From Kingdonia uniflora (Eukaryota > Streptophyta > Magnoliopsida > Ranunculales > Circaeasteraceae), in assembly GCA_014058105.1 (NCBI GenBank), contig JACGCM010002784.1:2790001-2854000 (forward strand): 64,000 bases of DNA. Reading direction: 5' to 3'. This document shows, one piece after another, positions 46,366-56,610 of this stretch (its first letter is position 1; each line of letters starts with the position of its first letter). A model generated the notes under the pieces. It ran no database searches and was not told where the DNA came from. It saw only the letters and a program-made list of their open reading frames with translations. The translations under genes were made by a program, and so were the position numbers.

Positions 46366-47570
46366 AATGGCAGAGGGTCCGAATGCTACCAACCCCGCCC
46401 AGGTCCTTGCCCCGTATGCGGTAGGACCACCCGTCAATCCCAGGCCCTTGAATACCTGAACGTGGTTGGACCAATTAGAGGAAAAAATGTAAGCTCTAAG
46501 TGGGATTATTAATTAAGTGACGACTTTAGAGGAACGATTGGATGGGTTCTCAGGCGATCAGGCCCATATGGGTGAATGTCTCGTTACGCTAGAAGGAGTA
46601 GTTGAAGGGAACATGGCTACTCTTCTGGATCAGGTGGCTGAACTTTATTTGAAAGTAAATCTCCTAGTTAAGGTTATTGGAAATGGTGAACCTGCACCTT
46701 TGGGCGGTGGTATAGACCGGCCCAGGATCAAGGTCCCCGAACCCAAGGCGTATGAGGGAGTGAGGGATGCAAAAGAGGTAGAGAACTTCCTTCTTTATAT
46801 GGAGACGTACTTTAATGTGGTCAGGCCTGATAGCAAAGGTACAAAGGTTTCAATGACGACCATGTACCTCGCCGGTGATGCAAAACTATGGTGGCGCACC
46901 AAGTATACTGAGATCCAGAGTGGTCACTGTACTATTGGAACGTGGGATGACTTGAAGAAAGAGCTGAAGAATCAGTTCTTACCCGAGAATGTTGAGTTCA
47001 TTGCTCGGAGGAGTTTAAGGCAACTAAAGCAGACCGGCAACATCTGGATCCATAATGAATTACAAATGATAAGCTGTTTTGTTTCTTGGAAGGTCTAAAA
47101 CCATGGATCCATAATGAATTGCAAAGGCAATGGGCTCAAGATTTAGCCTCTGCAATGGCCTCCCCTGAGCGTATCAATGACTACACCCCTATGCAGGGTG
47201 AGCATCGATCGGCTCAGTCTCAGTCTAGTTCCCAGTCACAACAAAGAACATGATCCTCCAATAATTACAATAAGGGCAAGAATGGAGCATACCAAGCTAG
47301 AAGTGGGGGAGACCATGGTCATGGCCAGAGCAGGAGTGGGGGAGCAAGTACAGGTGGTGCCTCGAGTTCCAATTCTGGGAGGGAGTACCATAGGCCACGT
47401 AACAATGGTAGCGCTTCCTTCTCGTCCAGGTTTCAAGGCGGTCCTGGGAACTTGAAGTGTTTTCTTTGTGGAGGGAATCACAAAGTGTATCAGTATCCTC
47501 AAAAGATGGCCCTGAATGCTCTAATGGTGTCGCAAGGGGACCAAGCCGATGACACCACTCAGGGAAATGA
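46366..47570 (+). pseudogene. Chromovirus gag, decayed
   Basis: A start at 46366 (MAEGPNATNPAQVL) is out of frame with the main open part (46517-47098). That part holds the capsid-like core DAKLWWRTKY...TWDDLKKELKNQFLPENVEF. A short direct copy ('tggatccataatgaatt' at about 47045 and again at 47103) marks a patched deletion. Near 47456-47500 a zinc knuckle reads CFLCGGNHKVYQYP: the last Cys of the C-x2-C-x3-H-x4-C pattern has become Tyr. The products would be the nucleocapsid and capsid. Confidence 0.8.
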
Positions 47571-47599
47571 TGGCGGTAAACTTATATGGGTTATCTTTA

Positions 47600-48278
47600 C
47601 TTGCTCAATGTCGTGACCACTCAGATGCCAGAGATTAAGCCGAAGAAGGGACTAATGTATGTGGACCTTAGTATTAATGGGCGGAGCACTTTGGCGATGG
47701 TTAATACAGGTGTTACCCATAGCTTTATCGCCATTCAATAGACGAATCATCTGGGACTGCATTTGGTGAAAGATTCTAGCCAGTTGAAAGCTGTCAACTC
47801 CGCCGCGATGCCAATACATGGTGCTGCCAAGTTGGTTCTAGTTAAGATGGGACAGTAGAGTGGAAAGGTTAACCTTCTCACACTAACATTGGATGATTTC
47901 AAGATTATCCTGGGAATGGACTTTCTCCACTACCACAAGGCAGTGCCGATGCCGTTCGTCAATTCCTTGGGGATTTTTGGCGATAATCCCTCAATCATAC
48001 AGATGTCCACGTATAAAGATGAGAATAGACTCTTATCAGCTCTTCAGTTGGAGAAGGGACTGAAGCGAGGGGAATTGACTTACCTTGCTACCTTACAACT
48101 AAAGCTGGATGATCAGATTCATAGTGTCGTGCCGACGGAAGTCTCCCGAGTGCTTACCAAGTTCAAGGATGTGATGCCGACGGAACTGCCAAAGGTGTCA
48201 CCTCCCCGAAGACCTATCGATCATCAGATTGAGTTAGTCCCTGGAACCAAGCCTCTTGCAAAGGACCATATAGAATGA
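47600..48278 (+). pseudogene. Chromovirus protease and linker, decayed
   Basis: The aspartic protease motif near 47694-47726 reads AMVNTGVTHSF; the family has D-T-G, so the catalytic Asp is Asn here. A stop follows about 12 residues later. The frame 47889-48278 (ILGMDFLHYHKAV...) leads into RT (HQIELVPGTKPLAKD). Confidence 0.75.
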
Positions 48279-49480
48279 GTCCGCCTGAACTAGTAGAGCT
48301 TCGGAAACAGCTTGATGGAATATTGGAATCGGGCCTTATTTGCCCCTCAAAGGCGCCATATGGTGCCCCGGTCTTATTTCAGAAGATACAAGATGGAAGC
48401 CTGCAATTATGTGTTAACTATCGACCCCTGAACAAGGTAACGGTGAAGAACAAGTATCCAATACTGCTCATTGCCGACTTATTTGACCAGCTTACATCTG
48501 TGAAGTACTTTTCTAAACTTGATTTGAGATCGGGTTACTATCAGGTCAGGATTATAGTCGGAGATGAACCGAAGATGACTTGTTCCACTCGATATGGGGC
48601 ATATGAATTTCTTGTCATGCCATTCGGCCTGACGAACGCTCCTGCAACTTTCTGTACTCTTATGAATGATCTCTTCCATAAATATATCGACAAGTTTGTG
48701 GTGGTGTATCTGGATGATATTGTTATATACAGCCGCACTATGGAAGAGCATCTTCACCTGGTATTCCAAGTCCTACGACAAAACCAGCTCTATTTTAAGT
48801 TGGAGAAATGCTCGTTTCCCTGGGAACAAGTTATGTTTCTTGGACATATTATTGGCGGAGGACAGATCCATATGGATATAGGGAAGGTCAACGTTATTGA
48901 GGAGTGGAAATCTCCTGCAGAGGTTACAAAAGTTTGTTCCTTTCTTGGCCTCGTGAACTACTACCGTAAGTTCATCGAAGGATATTCAAAGCTTGCGGTA
49001 CCCCTTGCTGATCTTCTCAATAAGGACATATCTTGGTCTTGGTCCGAGAAATGTCAAGCAGCCTTTGACGATCTGAAGCATGCGGTAATTACCAATCCAG
49101 TTTTAGCCTTGCCAGATATTACCCAGCCGTTTGCGGTACATACCGATGCATCTGATTTTTCTATCAGTGGAGTATTATTATAAGAGGGACATCCGGTGGC
49201 ATACGAAAGCAGGAAGCTGAATGACACAGAGAGGAGGTATTTAGCCCAATAGAAGGAACTTCTAGCTATTGTGCATTGTCTGCGAGTATGGCGACACTAT
49301 CTATTGGGAGTGAAGGTTTTGGTGAAGACCGATAACAGTGTGGCAAGCCATTTCCTTACCCAGAAGAAGTTAACCTCAAAGTAGGCTCGTTGGCAAGAGT
49401 TTCTAGCAGAGTTTGATTTAGAGCTCGAGCATAAGCCAGAGAGGATGAACAATGTGCCGGATGCGTTGAGCCATAAAGCT
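48275..49480 (+). pseudogene. Chromovirus reverse transcriptase and RNase H
   Basis: RT frame 48275-49183 (302 codons) contains RPLNKVTVKNKYP, FSKLDLRSGYYQVRI, FLVMPFGLTNAPATF and the active site VVYLDDIVIYS (YLDD at about 48707). The connection/RNase H begins FAVHTDASDFSISGVLL, is cut by a stop at 49183, and continues in the same frame (ESRKLNDTERRYLAQ, stop, KELLAIVHCLRVWRHYLLG, KTDNS) to about 49480. RT itself is almost intact. RNase H has at least three stops. Confidence 0.88.
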
Positions 49481-50785
49481 GAACTAGCGGCCGCTTCTAT
49501 AGCCGCCGAACAGTCTCACTCTCATGTTACCAGTACTCTACAAGACAGGATCCACAAAGAGTTGGCAGTGGATCCTCAGACCCAAGCCATCATTAACTTG
49601 GTGAAACAGGGGAAGACAAAGCAGTTTTGGGTTGAAGATGGTCTTTTATATACGAAGAGGCAGCGGATTTATGTTCCTCAGTTCGCAGGACTAAGACGGA
49701 AGCTGATAAAGGAGTGCCATGATACTCTTTGGGCAGGCCATCCGGGTTGGCGGAGAACACTATCCTTGCTGCACGGAGGTTACTATTGGCCCAATGATCA
49801 AAACGATGTGATGGATTATACGCGGACTTGTCACATTTTCCAACAAGACAAAGTGGATCGGGACTTGCCGCTGGGACTGTTTGAACCACTTCTTGTACCA
49901 ACACAACCTTGGGAAAGCGTCCCTCTGGACTTTGTCTCCAGGTTACCTAAGACTAAAGGATATGGTTCCATCCTCGTAATCATTGATAGATTCTCAAAGT
50001 ATACGACGTTCATTCCAGCCCCAATTGTTTGTACGGCAGATAAAATGGTACATCACTTTGTGAAGCACATTGTTAAGTACTGGGGCGTGCCACAGGACAT
50101 TGTCAGCGATAGAGATTCAAGATTTACTGGGAAGTTTTAGAGGGAAGTATTCAGATTACTGGGATCTACTCTCAACTTCTCCACCCTTAACCATCCGCAA
50201 TCAGATGGTCATACCGAACGCTTCAATGCAATGTTGGAAGAGTACCTCCGGCACTTCGCCAGGGCGAACAAGAAGAACTGGGCCGAACTCCTGGATGTAG
50301 CGTAGTATTGCTTTAATCTACAGAAGAGTTCCTCCACCAACAAGAGTCCCTCTGAGATACTATTGGGACAGCAGCCCCTTACACCGCTCACGGTGGTCTC
50401 CAGGTACAAAGAAAGTGTTCCGAGAGCCTACCAGTTTGCATGGGAATGGCAGAGAAATACTGATATTGCTCGGGCCTATTTGGAAAAAGCGTCCGCCATA
50501 ATGAAGAAGTGGGCAGATCAAAAGAAACGACCAGATCCTTTCCAGGTGGGAGACCTTGTTTTGATCAAGAAATCTGACCTCAATCCCCGAGGTCACAGAG
50601 TACACCAAGGCCTGGAACCCAAGTATATCGGTCCAATGCCGATCATTGGCAAAGTTGGGAAGGTTTCTTACAACCTTCAGCTGCCACGTCACCTTCCTTT
50701 CATCCATCCAGTGTTCCATGCCAGTGCTCTAAAGCCTTACTACCAAGACAAGGAAGATCCAAGCAGAAGTACCGTCAGACCGTAG
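49445..50785 (+). pseudogene. Chromovirus integrase
   Basis: Frame 49445-50140 holds the zinc-binding part (KECHDTLWAGHPG, then RTCHIFQQDKVD, where the second Cys of the family pattern is Phe) and the catalytic core (PLDFVSRLPKTKGYGSIL, VSDRDSRFTGKF). A stop at 50140 and another near 50303 interrupt it. The downstream frame 50363-50785 (WADQKKRPDPFQVGDLVLIK, HPVFHASALKPYY) is the integrase C-terminal part. It targets chromatin together with the chromodomain that follows. Confidence 0.88.
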
Positions 50786-50950
50786 GTTCCTCGCAAGCCA
50801 GTCCATCCAGTCCAAGTTCCAGAGAGTATTCTTGCTCACAGAGTGACCCATGTTGACCTGAACACTAAAGAGGAAGTCTACGAGTACCTTGTGAAGTGGA
50901 AGGATCTGCCAGACTCCAAAGATGGCTGGGGGTAACAAGATTCTCATCCC
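50786..50950 (+). pseudogene. Chromodomain at the C-terminus of the chromovirus integrase
   Basis: After a stop at about 50783-50785 the same frame continues ESILAHRVTHVDLNTKEEVY and EYLVKWKDLPDSKDGWG, then a stop. The E-Y-L-V-K-W-K and D-G-W pattern is a chromodomain. This places the element among chromoviruses, which use it to bind modified histones. Confidence 0.8.
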
Positions 50951-51050
50951 CTTTTGGTCCGACTAAGGAAGATTGAGGCCAAGCAAGAGAGGAAAGAGAA
51001 CCGGCAGATGTGGAAGAAGAAGAAGAAGTTGACGAGGGTGTCTCCAAGCT

Positions 51051-51063
51051 GAGTGGGAGAGAA
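51051..51063 (+). promoter_or_regulatory. Polypurine tract of chromovirus
   Basis: gagtgggagagaa directly before the 3' LTR. Confidence 0.75.
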
Positions 51064-51483
51064 TGTGACGCCCAGGCTTTGTAAATAGTATCCTTAGGTT
51101 GTAAGAAAGCTTTGTATAAATTTTCATTTATTTTTGTAAAGGTTAGCTTAGGAAAAAGGGGGAGTACGCTTCGTCTCCAATTTTGATGTTTTCTTTTAGA
51201 ACTTAGCCATTTACTTAGTAGCTATATATGTAGAGGACTTGGCTCCGATACATCCAAGAAGGAATTTGAAGCTTGTAATAGTGCTTTGTAATAGTAGTTG
51301 ATATATGAATGAAATGATGCTTTCAAAGACCCTTTGTACAGTGTTTGTGTTGCCTTGAAATTATGTGATGCTTTGCGATGTTGTGTTGATAAACAATTGA
51401 AAGAGGTGAATAATTAGGCTTACTTGAGACAGGTGACTCAAGTACCGCATATACCAAGCTTAAGTTAAAGTTGGACCGCGTCA
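51064..51483 (+). repeat. 3' LTR of chromovirus
   Basis: 420 bp, tgtgacgccc to accgcgtca, followed by the gtagt target duplication. Confidence 0.95.
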
Positions 51484-51488
51484 GTAGT

Positions 51489-52200
51489 GGAAGAACTTAT
51501 TCACTTTTTTCTTGCGTTTAAAGTAGTTTAGAAGACATTGTGCATCCCCCTTTTGAAGATACTCAGACTTCCTTTTCCTAATTAAATTTTTGCAATCTAT
51601 TGGAATGAAATTGAGATTTTGCGGTCCGCCGGCTTCCTTTGTCAGATGAGTACAAATTTGTTTATTCTTAATACCAGCAGAGGTCATTGTATTGATGATT
51701 CCAACCTGAGATGATTCTATGCAACGTTAAGACCTCATCAAATGCACACTAGATGCTGGAACAAAGTCATGATCATTGTGTGCTACAATGAACTTAATCA
51801 CTCCATACTTCCCATTGTCGATGACTTTTATCTCAAACATTGCTTCACACCCAAACCTTCGGTCATCTCGTCTTTTAATTGGAGTATTCTTTTTCTAATA
51901 GGAACCCTCACAACTACAACAAAATAATGTTCTTAATATTATAACAGTTTTCTTACTTCCGTTTGTTCTTCTCTTGCGTACACTAAACCCGGTACGTCTA
52001 GCATAAGAATTATATAACTTAAATGCTTCTTCGACACTTTCGAATATCATACCAATTCTTGGCTCTTGGTCATTATTAAATGCGTGTTAAGAATTACCTT
52101 GCGAATCCAAATCGTCCCCCAATTCATCAAAATTATCTTCATCGAAACCAGACTGTATTACTTCATTGTCTGAATCCAACTGTATTTCTCCATTCGCTAA
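51489..52200 (-). pseudogene. FAR1-like MULE transposase, 5' part (MULE-3)
   Basis: Minus strand from about 52197. Relative to MULE-2, a 13-bp deletion right after the start codon shifts the frame. The FAR1 domain region (GMIFESVEEAFKLYNSYARR by eye, about 52070-51960), the RMRK-type segment and the AGIKNKQICTHLTKEAGGPQ segment (51687-51481) follow. It continues at 45905 on the other side of the chromovirus. Confidence 0.7.
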
Positions 52201-52284
52201 ACAATAATACAATTATAATTAGATATGCTTTGAAAAATAACTAGAGTTACATTATTCAAATCCATTATGCCATAGAGGGAAATT

Positions 52285-52509
52285 TATCATTGGCAACAAG
52301 CAAAAGGAGAGAGAGAGTGACATTTTCAATGAGAGAGAGAGGAAGGGAGAAGAAGAGTTTTAGGTAGAAGAGGGGAAGAGAGAGATTATATAAAATATTT
52401 TAGAATTTAAATAAGTTATTTTATTTATTTACTCTATTAACTACCTAAGCCAATGAGAGAGAGGGTTGTGACAACCCGCTGTTAAAGTGGGTTGTCAAAT
52501 CCGGACTCC
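52285..52509 (-). repeat. TIR of MULE-3
   Basis: Reverse-complement counterpart of 20112-20340. Terminal 'caaatccggactcc'. Confidence 0.85.
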
Positions 52510-52951
52510 TATGATAGAATGCGAAATACTATCTATATCTTTATGATTGGTTTGGGAGTTTTACTACAACCAAAGCAACATACCAACATTTTCTCGCCAC
52601 CATTTTCAATTAGATCAATATATGAAAAAACTCTAGAATTACTCTAATCGTACATACACGAAAATGATTACAAGATCTCCGCCCTTCTTATGAACTAGAT
52701 TATGATGAAACAAAAGAGTTACTTCAAAATACGAAGTAAAAGATCAAAATCTCAAATGACAAATTAACTGCGCATCCATCAACAAAGAAAACATAACAGA
52801 AAACTACAATGATCGCACCCAAGAACTCTTCCTCATGACAAAACTAAAGTTGTTTTTTGAGATTTACAGACCGAACCGGAAAATCAAGTTTCATCGATCT
52901 TTCCATTCTCCCTTTCTGTCAATGAATTGAATGATTTCTTAAAACCTTCTT
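52510..52951. other. Flank between MULE-3 and Tat element B, no gene
   Basis: Inverted copy of 19670-20111. No coding sequence seen. Its last five bases, ttctt, are the complement of the aagaa target duplication of the Tat insertion. Confidence 0.6.
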
Positions 52952-53552
52952 TGTAGGGACCTATCCCTCGAACTCACCCAATTCGAACTACCACCATATC
53001 AGACTCACGCATTCTACACGTAACATGAATAGTCAGCATTGACACCTATACCACGAACTGATGAAGAACGTGGATCGAGCACAATAGAAATGCATGAATA
53101 AGTCAAAGACACCTGTCTCTCACGAACTCAACAGTTACTCAGTCAACCACCACTTCCCATATTGTTCAGGGAATGTGCTTCAGCGCGATAACGAACTACA
53201 AATAAGGCTTATATAAGGAAAAAGTTCCAGAAGAGACTGAAACTCAGAGAAATATACGTTAAATCACCAGGAAAACTAGATTTTATAGATTCTCAAACAC
53301 CAAATATCTTATTTACAAGATCAAGTATTTTTAGTTTGAGATATCACTTGTAATAAGATATCAGCCTCAAGCAATAAAAGTTACTGTTACTAAAACCTTC
53401 AACTCGAGGTCGTGGCTTTTTTTACTTATTCAAAGGTTTTCCAAGCTAAATCATTTGTGTCATTTCTTGCTTTACATTAGTTTTTATCACAGGAGCATTG
53501 GTATAAGAACTAATTCTGAGCCATCTCGAGCTTACGAAATTAGGTCATTACA
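52952..53552 (+). repeat. 5' LTR of Tat element B
   Basis: 601 bp, tgtagggacc to gtcattaca. Inverted copy of 19070-19669, and here its terminal bases are intact. Confidence 0.85.
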
Positions 53553-53554
53553 TT

Positions 53555-53570
53555 TGGTGTCGTCTGTGGG
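53555..53570 (+). promoter_or_regulatory. Primer binding site of Tat element B
   Basis: tggtgtcgtctgtggg, two bases inside the LTR. Confidence 0.65.
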
Positions 53571-53630
53571 AAAGAAGATATTTCCACGATATCCTAAGGC
53601 ATACATTCATTATACTATCACTCTCCAATC

Positions 53631-55318
53631 ATGGTCACTTCCAGACGACCAAAAACTAGAATCCAGCTCGATCTTTCAGTTGAGCCGGGGCAACTTACAG
53701 AACTGCGGGCAAATCTCCACGCCAAAATAAAAAATCATAATGAGCTCGAACGTCAGTTAACTTTTGGCCGAGAGCACCGCGAGAAGGATCTTGAAGCCGA
53801 GAGATGAGCTTGTTTGACAGCGTTCAAATGATATGAAGACCTAATAACAATCACGCAAACTGTATTACAAGCTCTGCAGGATACTCAAGAGGCACCTCAA
53901 ACCAGAGATCACGATTAAGTACCAGAGACCCCCCATGTTTCTACGCATAACATATTGACACCTCGAGGAGCCACTTGCAAAGTTATTTCCAAATAAATTC
54001 AGCACGAACATCAACCTTCCATTCATTTGGGTGGTGAAGTTCAGTCTGAAATCAGCAGAGGTCACAGATTTTCCAAATATTAGGAGGAAGAACAGCGACC
54101 TCAACCTCGAATTTCAGCACGTGATCGTTTGAGTTAAGGCACCGGTACTCACAATCCTCAACCACCTCGCCAAGCCACTCAAGCAACATGTTAATACGTC
54201 ACACATGGGCATATGGATCAGTGCATCAAGGAGTTGATTGAAGCGTAAGTTCTAGGCACTATAGACGACTTTACAAAGATACAGGGAAGTCCAATTGCCA
54301 AAGAACTATTCGATATAGAAGTTCTGAAAGGTTTCCATACTCCAAAAATTTGTAAATACAAGGGCACCGATCCAAAGGAGTACATTCAACAATACCGTAA
54401 TTCATTGGGATTGTACTCTAATCTTAACCACATCCTCTACAGTCTGTTCGCAACAAGTATACAGGAAGAACCGCTCCAGTGGTTCCACTCTTTACCTGAA
54501 GATTCCATACTCACATTCGATCAGCTGCAGAAATAGTTCATTAAGACGTATGCTTACAATAGAGACAAAGAGGAGAATTTATATTCTCTTATTAGTCTTT
54601 AACAATCACAAAGAGAAAAGCTTGAGGCTTTTGCATAAAAGTTTTTGGAGGTCGCGCAAAAAGTGGATAATCTCGTTTAGAAAAAAGATGTTATTGCTTT
54701 CACCAATGTACTCCAGCTCGATTGCAAGGCCAAAGTGCACCTCTTCCTCAACAAACCTGCAACCTTGGAGGATATGATCACCAAGGTCAATAAATATGTC
54801 GACCTAGAAAGGATGATGTCTGAAAGGCATAAATCTACTAAATAAGTCCTAACTACTGAAGGTCTAACTACATATCAAAGCAATGAACCGAACAAGGATC
54901 AGGGTGATCAAAGCGTACTAAGGGCAACACTAGCAATCCTCAGAAAGGTAGTACATTACCTAAACCGGTCCTCCCAAAGATGAATGTTCAAATCTCCACA
55001 ATTCTTCCAACTCTATCCAAGAATAAGTTATACCGTTCATCTCAACCATTGGAACCAATTGAAAGCGACCCGTACTGCATATATCACAAGGTAAATCATC
55101 ATTTTACTGACAACTACTATACTTTACAGAGGTTGTTGGAGTCAATTTTCATGGAAGGGCGGATGTATGAATACATTATCGACCTGGAGTCTTACAAAGA
55201 TGGCATCAAAATGAAGCAGCTCGAGGTAGTCCAAGTCGATGTTCAAGCTAAGGGGAAATATCTCTACCATGCGTACCATAACAACATGATCAAAATTCAT
55301 CAGATCAACAACTCTTAA
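53631..55318 (+). pseudogene. Tat-lineage gag, decayed (element B)
   Basis: The start ATG is at 53631 (MVTSRRPKTRIQLDLSVEPG). Collinear with 18991-17412. The capsid-like core (EVLKGFHTPKICKYKGTDPK, QEEPLQWFHSL) lies near 54320-54500, and the C-terminal His/Cys region (YCIYHKVNHHFTDNYYTLQR) in the frame 54980-55318, with the family Cys replaced by Tyr. Many stops differ from those in element A, so the two copies decayed separately after the duplication. Confidence 0.7.
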
Positions 55319-55444
55319 GGATTAAAGCGCATGAGACTATCAGAATTTTACGATCTCACACCTCAAGATAAATAAGTTAAACTTCTACCTGAGTCGAGCA
55401 ATCGCCGGCTTGGGATCTTATTCAAAGATTGCGACATTAGTCAT

Positions 55445-56003
55445 GTAAAATTTCCACATCATGATGCACCAACCAGAACTTAATTGTGTCAGAGCCAAAT
55501 CGGCCTTCAATTCTGCCACCTTCTCATTTAACTCATCACAACATTTTTGCACCAACCAAAACTTTATATCTTTAGCAGGTAAAGTTGCAGTCAACTACTC
55601 AAGCGTAATTTTGGAGTTAGATAAGTCATCTCAAGCTCTCTTCAGTTCGTTATCTTTTTTCTCAATCATTTTACTCATCAACCGCTCCAGTTCATTTTTG
55701 GAACTCACTATATTAGCTCGAATCTTCTCTTATTCATTCATTTTGCTGATTATTTAATCCTTCAGACTGGCTAAAAAATAGAGTAACTCTTTCTTTGTCG
55801 TTTCTAATGACAGAATACGGTAACGAGCCATGTCTGCCTCCTTACTCTTTACCATCAAGGCATCATTCTATCTTTTGAGCTTCGCTGTCTCGTCCTTCAT
55901 CTTTGCGAGCTCCTTTTGCCCCTTACTAATTTTGGCATCCTTCTCCTCGATCTCTTGAGTAAGGTCATCAGCAGTTTGTGTTGCCTCGACGAACTTGAAA
56001 TGT
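55445..56003 (-). pseudogene. Antisense-strand gene of Tat element B, 3' part
   Basis: Minus-strand counterpart of about 16704-17235: a coiled-coil coding segment rich in Glu, Lys and Leu with stops. It is cut at 56003 by the CACTA insertion and continues at 63067. Confidence 0.6.
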
Positions 56004-56019
56004 CACTACAAGAAAAACC

Positions 56020-56610
56020 ACCTTTAGGGATGGCAAAAAAGTGTCCCAAAAGGCTACAAATCCATCCTTACAACTATTAAAGACGTCTTTAGGGACGGTA
56101 AAGTGTTATCCTTATAGGGTGGCGTCCCAAATACATTAGAGACGTACACATCCATTTCTAATACTATTAAAGATGGCTTTAGGGACTCCGAAAATCCGTC
56201 TCTAAAGGTCTTTATTTTTCAACTCTTTTGGGGACGGAGTTCAACCGTCCCTAATACATAATATTAGAGACGAATTTATTTGTCTCTAAAAGTATGGTGC
56301 CAAATTTTCCCGCCAGCGCCAATATTATTGGAGACGGTTTATTCTGTATCTAATACACAACATTTGAGACAGATTTGTTTGCCTCAAAAAGTATGGTGCC
56401 AAATTTTTTCGCTAGCGCCAATATTATTGGGGACGGATTATTCTGTCTCTAATACACAACATTTGAGATAGATTTATTTGTCACTAAAAGTATGGCGCCA
56501 AATTTTTCCGCTAGCATCAATATTATTGGGAACATATTATTCGGTCTCTAATATACAACATTTGAGGCAAATTTGTTTGTCTCTAAAAGTATGGCACCAA
56601 TATTAATAGA
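56020..56610. repeat. Left subterminal repeats of the CACTA element
   Basis: Motifs such as ttagggacgg, gtccctaa and gagacggattt recur. From about 56228 a longer unit repeats about 3.5 times with a ~99-bp period, marked by 'aatattattggggacgg' and 'agtatggcgccaaattt'. Such arrays are the usual binding sites for CACTA-encoded proteins. Confidence 0.8.

Larger units (their letters stand above)
45906..51483 (+). mobile_element. Complete Ty3/gypsy chromovirus, 5578 bp
   Basis: Two 420-bp LTRs (tgtgac...cgcgtca), a PBS two bases inside the 5' LTR, a purine tract before the 3' LTR, and gag, protease, RT, RNase H, integrase and a C-terminal chromodomain in order. The target duplication gtagt (45901-45905 and 51484-51488) interrupts the MULE-3 transposase; the left arm shows the empty site near 21138. 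The LTRs differ at about 31 of 420 positions by hand count, mostly transitions, so the insertion is old. Reading frames carry multiple stops. Small size and short LTRs fit the Galadriel, Reina or CRM clades; I cannot choose. Confidence 0.92.
42691..52509 (-). mobile_element. MULE-3: FAR1-type element, right arm, split by a chromovirus
   Basis: Inverted counterpart of MULE-2. Its TIR lies at about 52285-52509 (minus). The gene starts near 52197 and continues to 51489, then resumes at 45905 after the inserted chromovirus and ends at the exon and intron start at about 42691, where Tat element C begins. The LINE fragment lies at about 43430-44240. Confidence 0.8.

Noticed and set aside
20112..52509. 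A single giant MULE with TIRs at 20112 and 52509
   Set aside because: The sequence outside both TIRs is itself an inverted copy, so these are the same end duplicated by the palindrome, not the two ends of one element.
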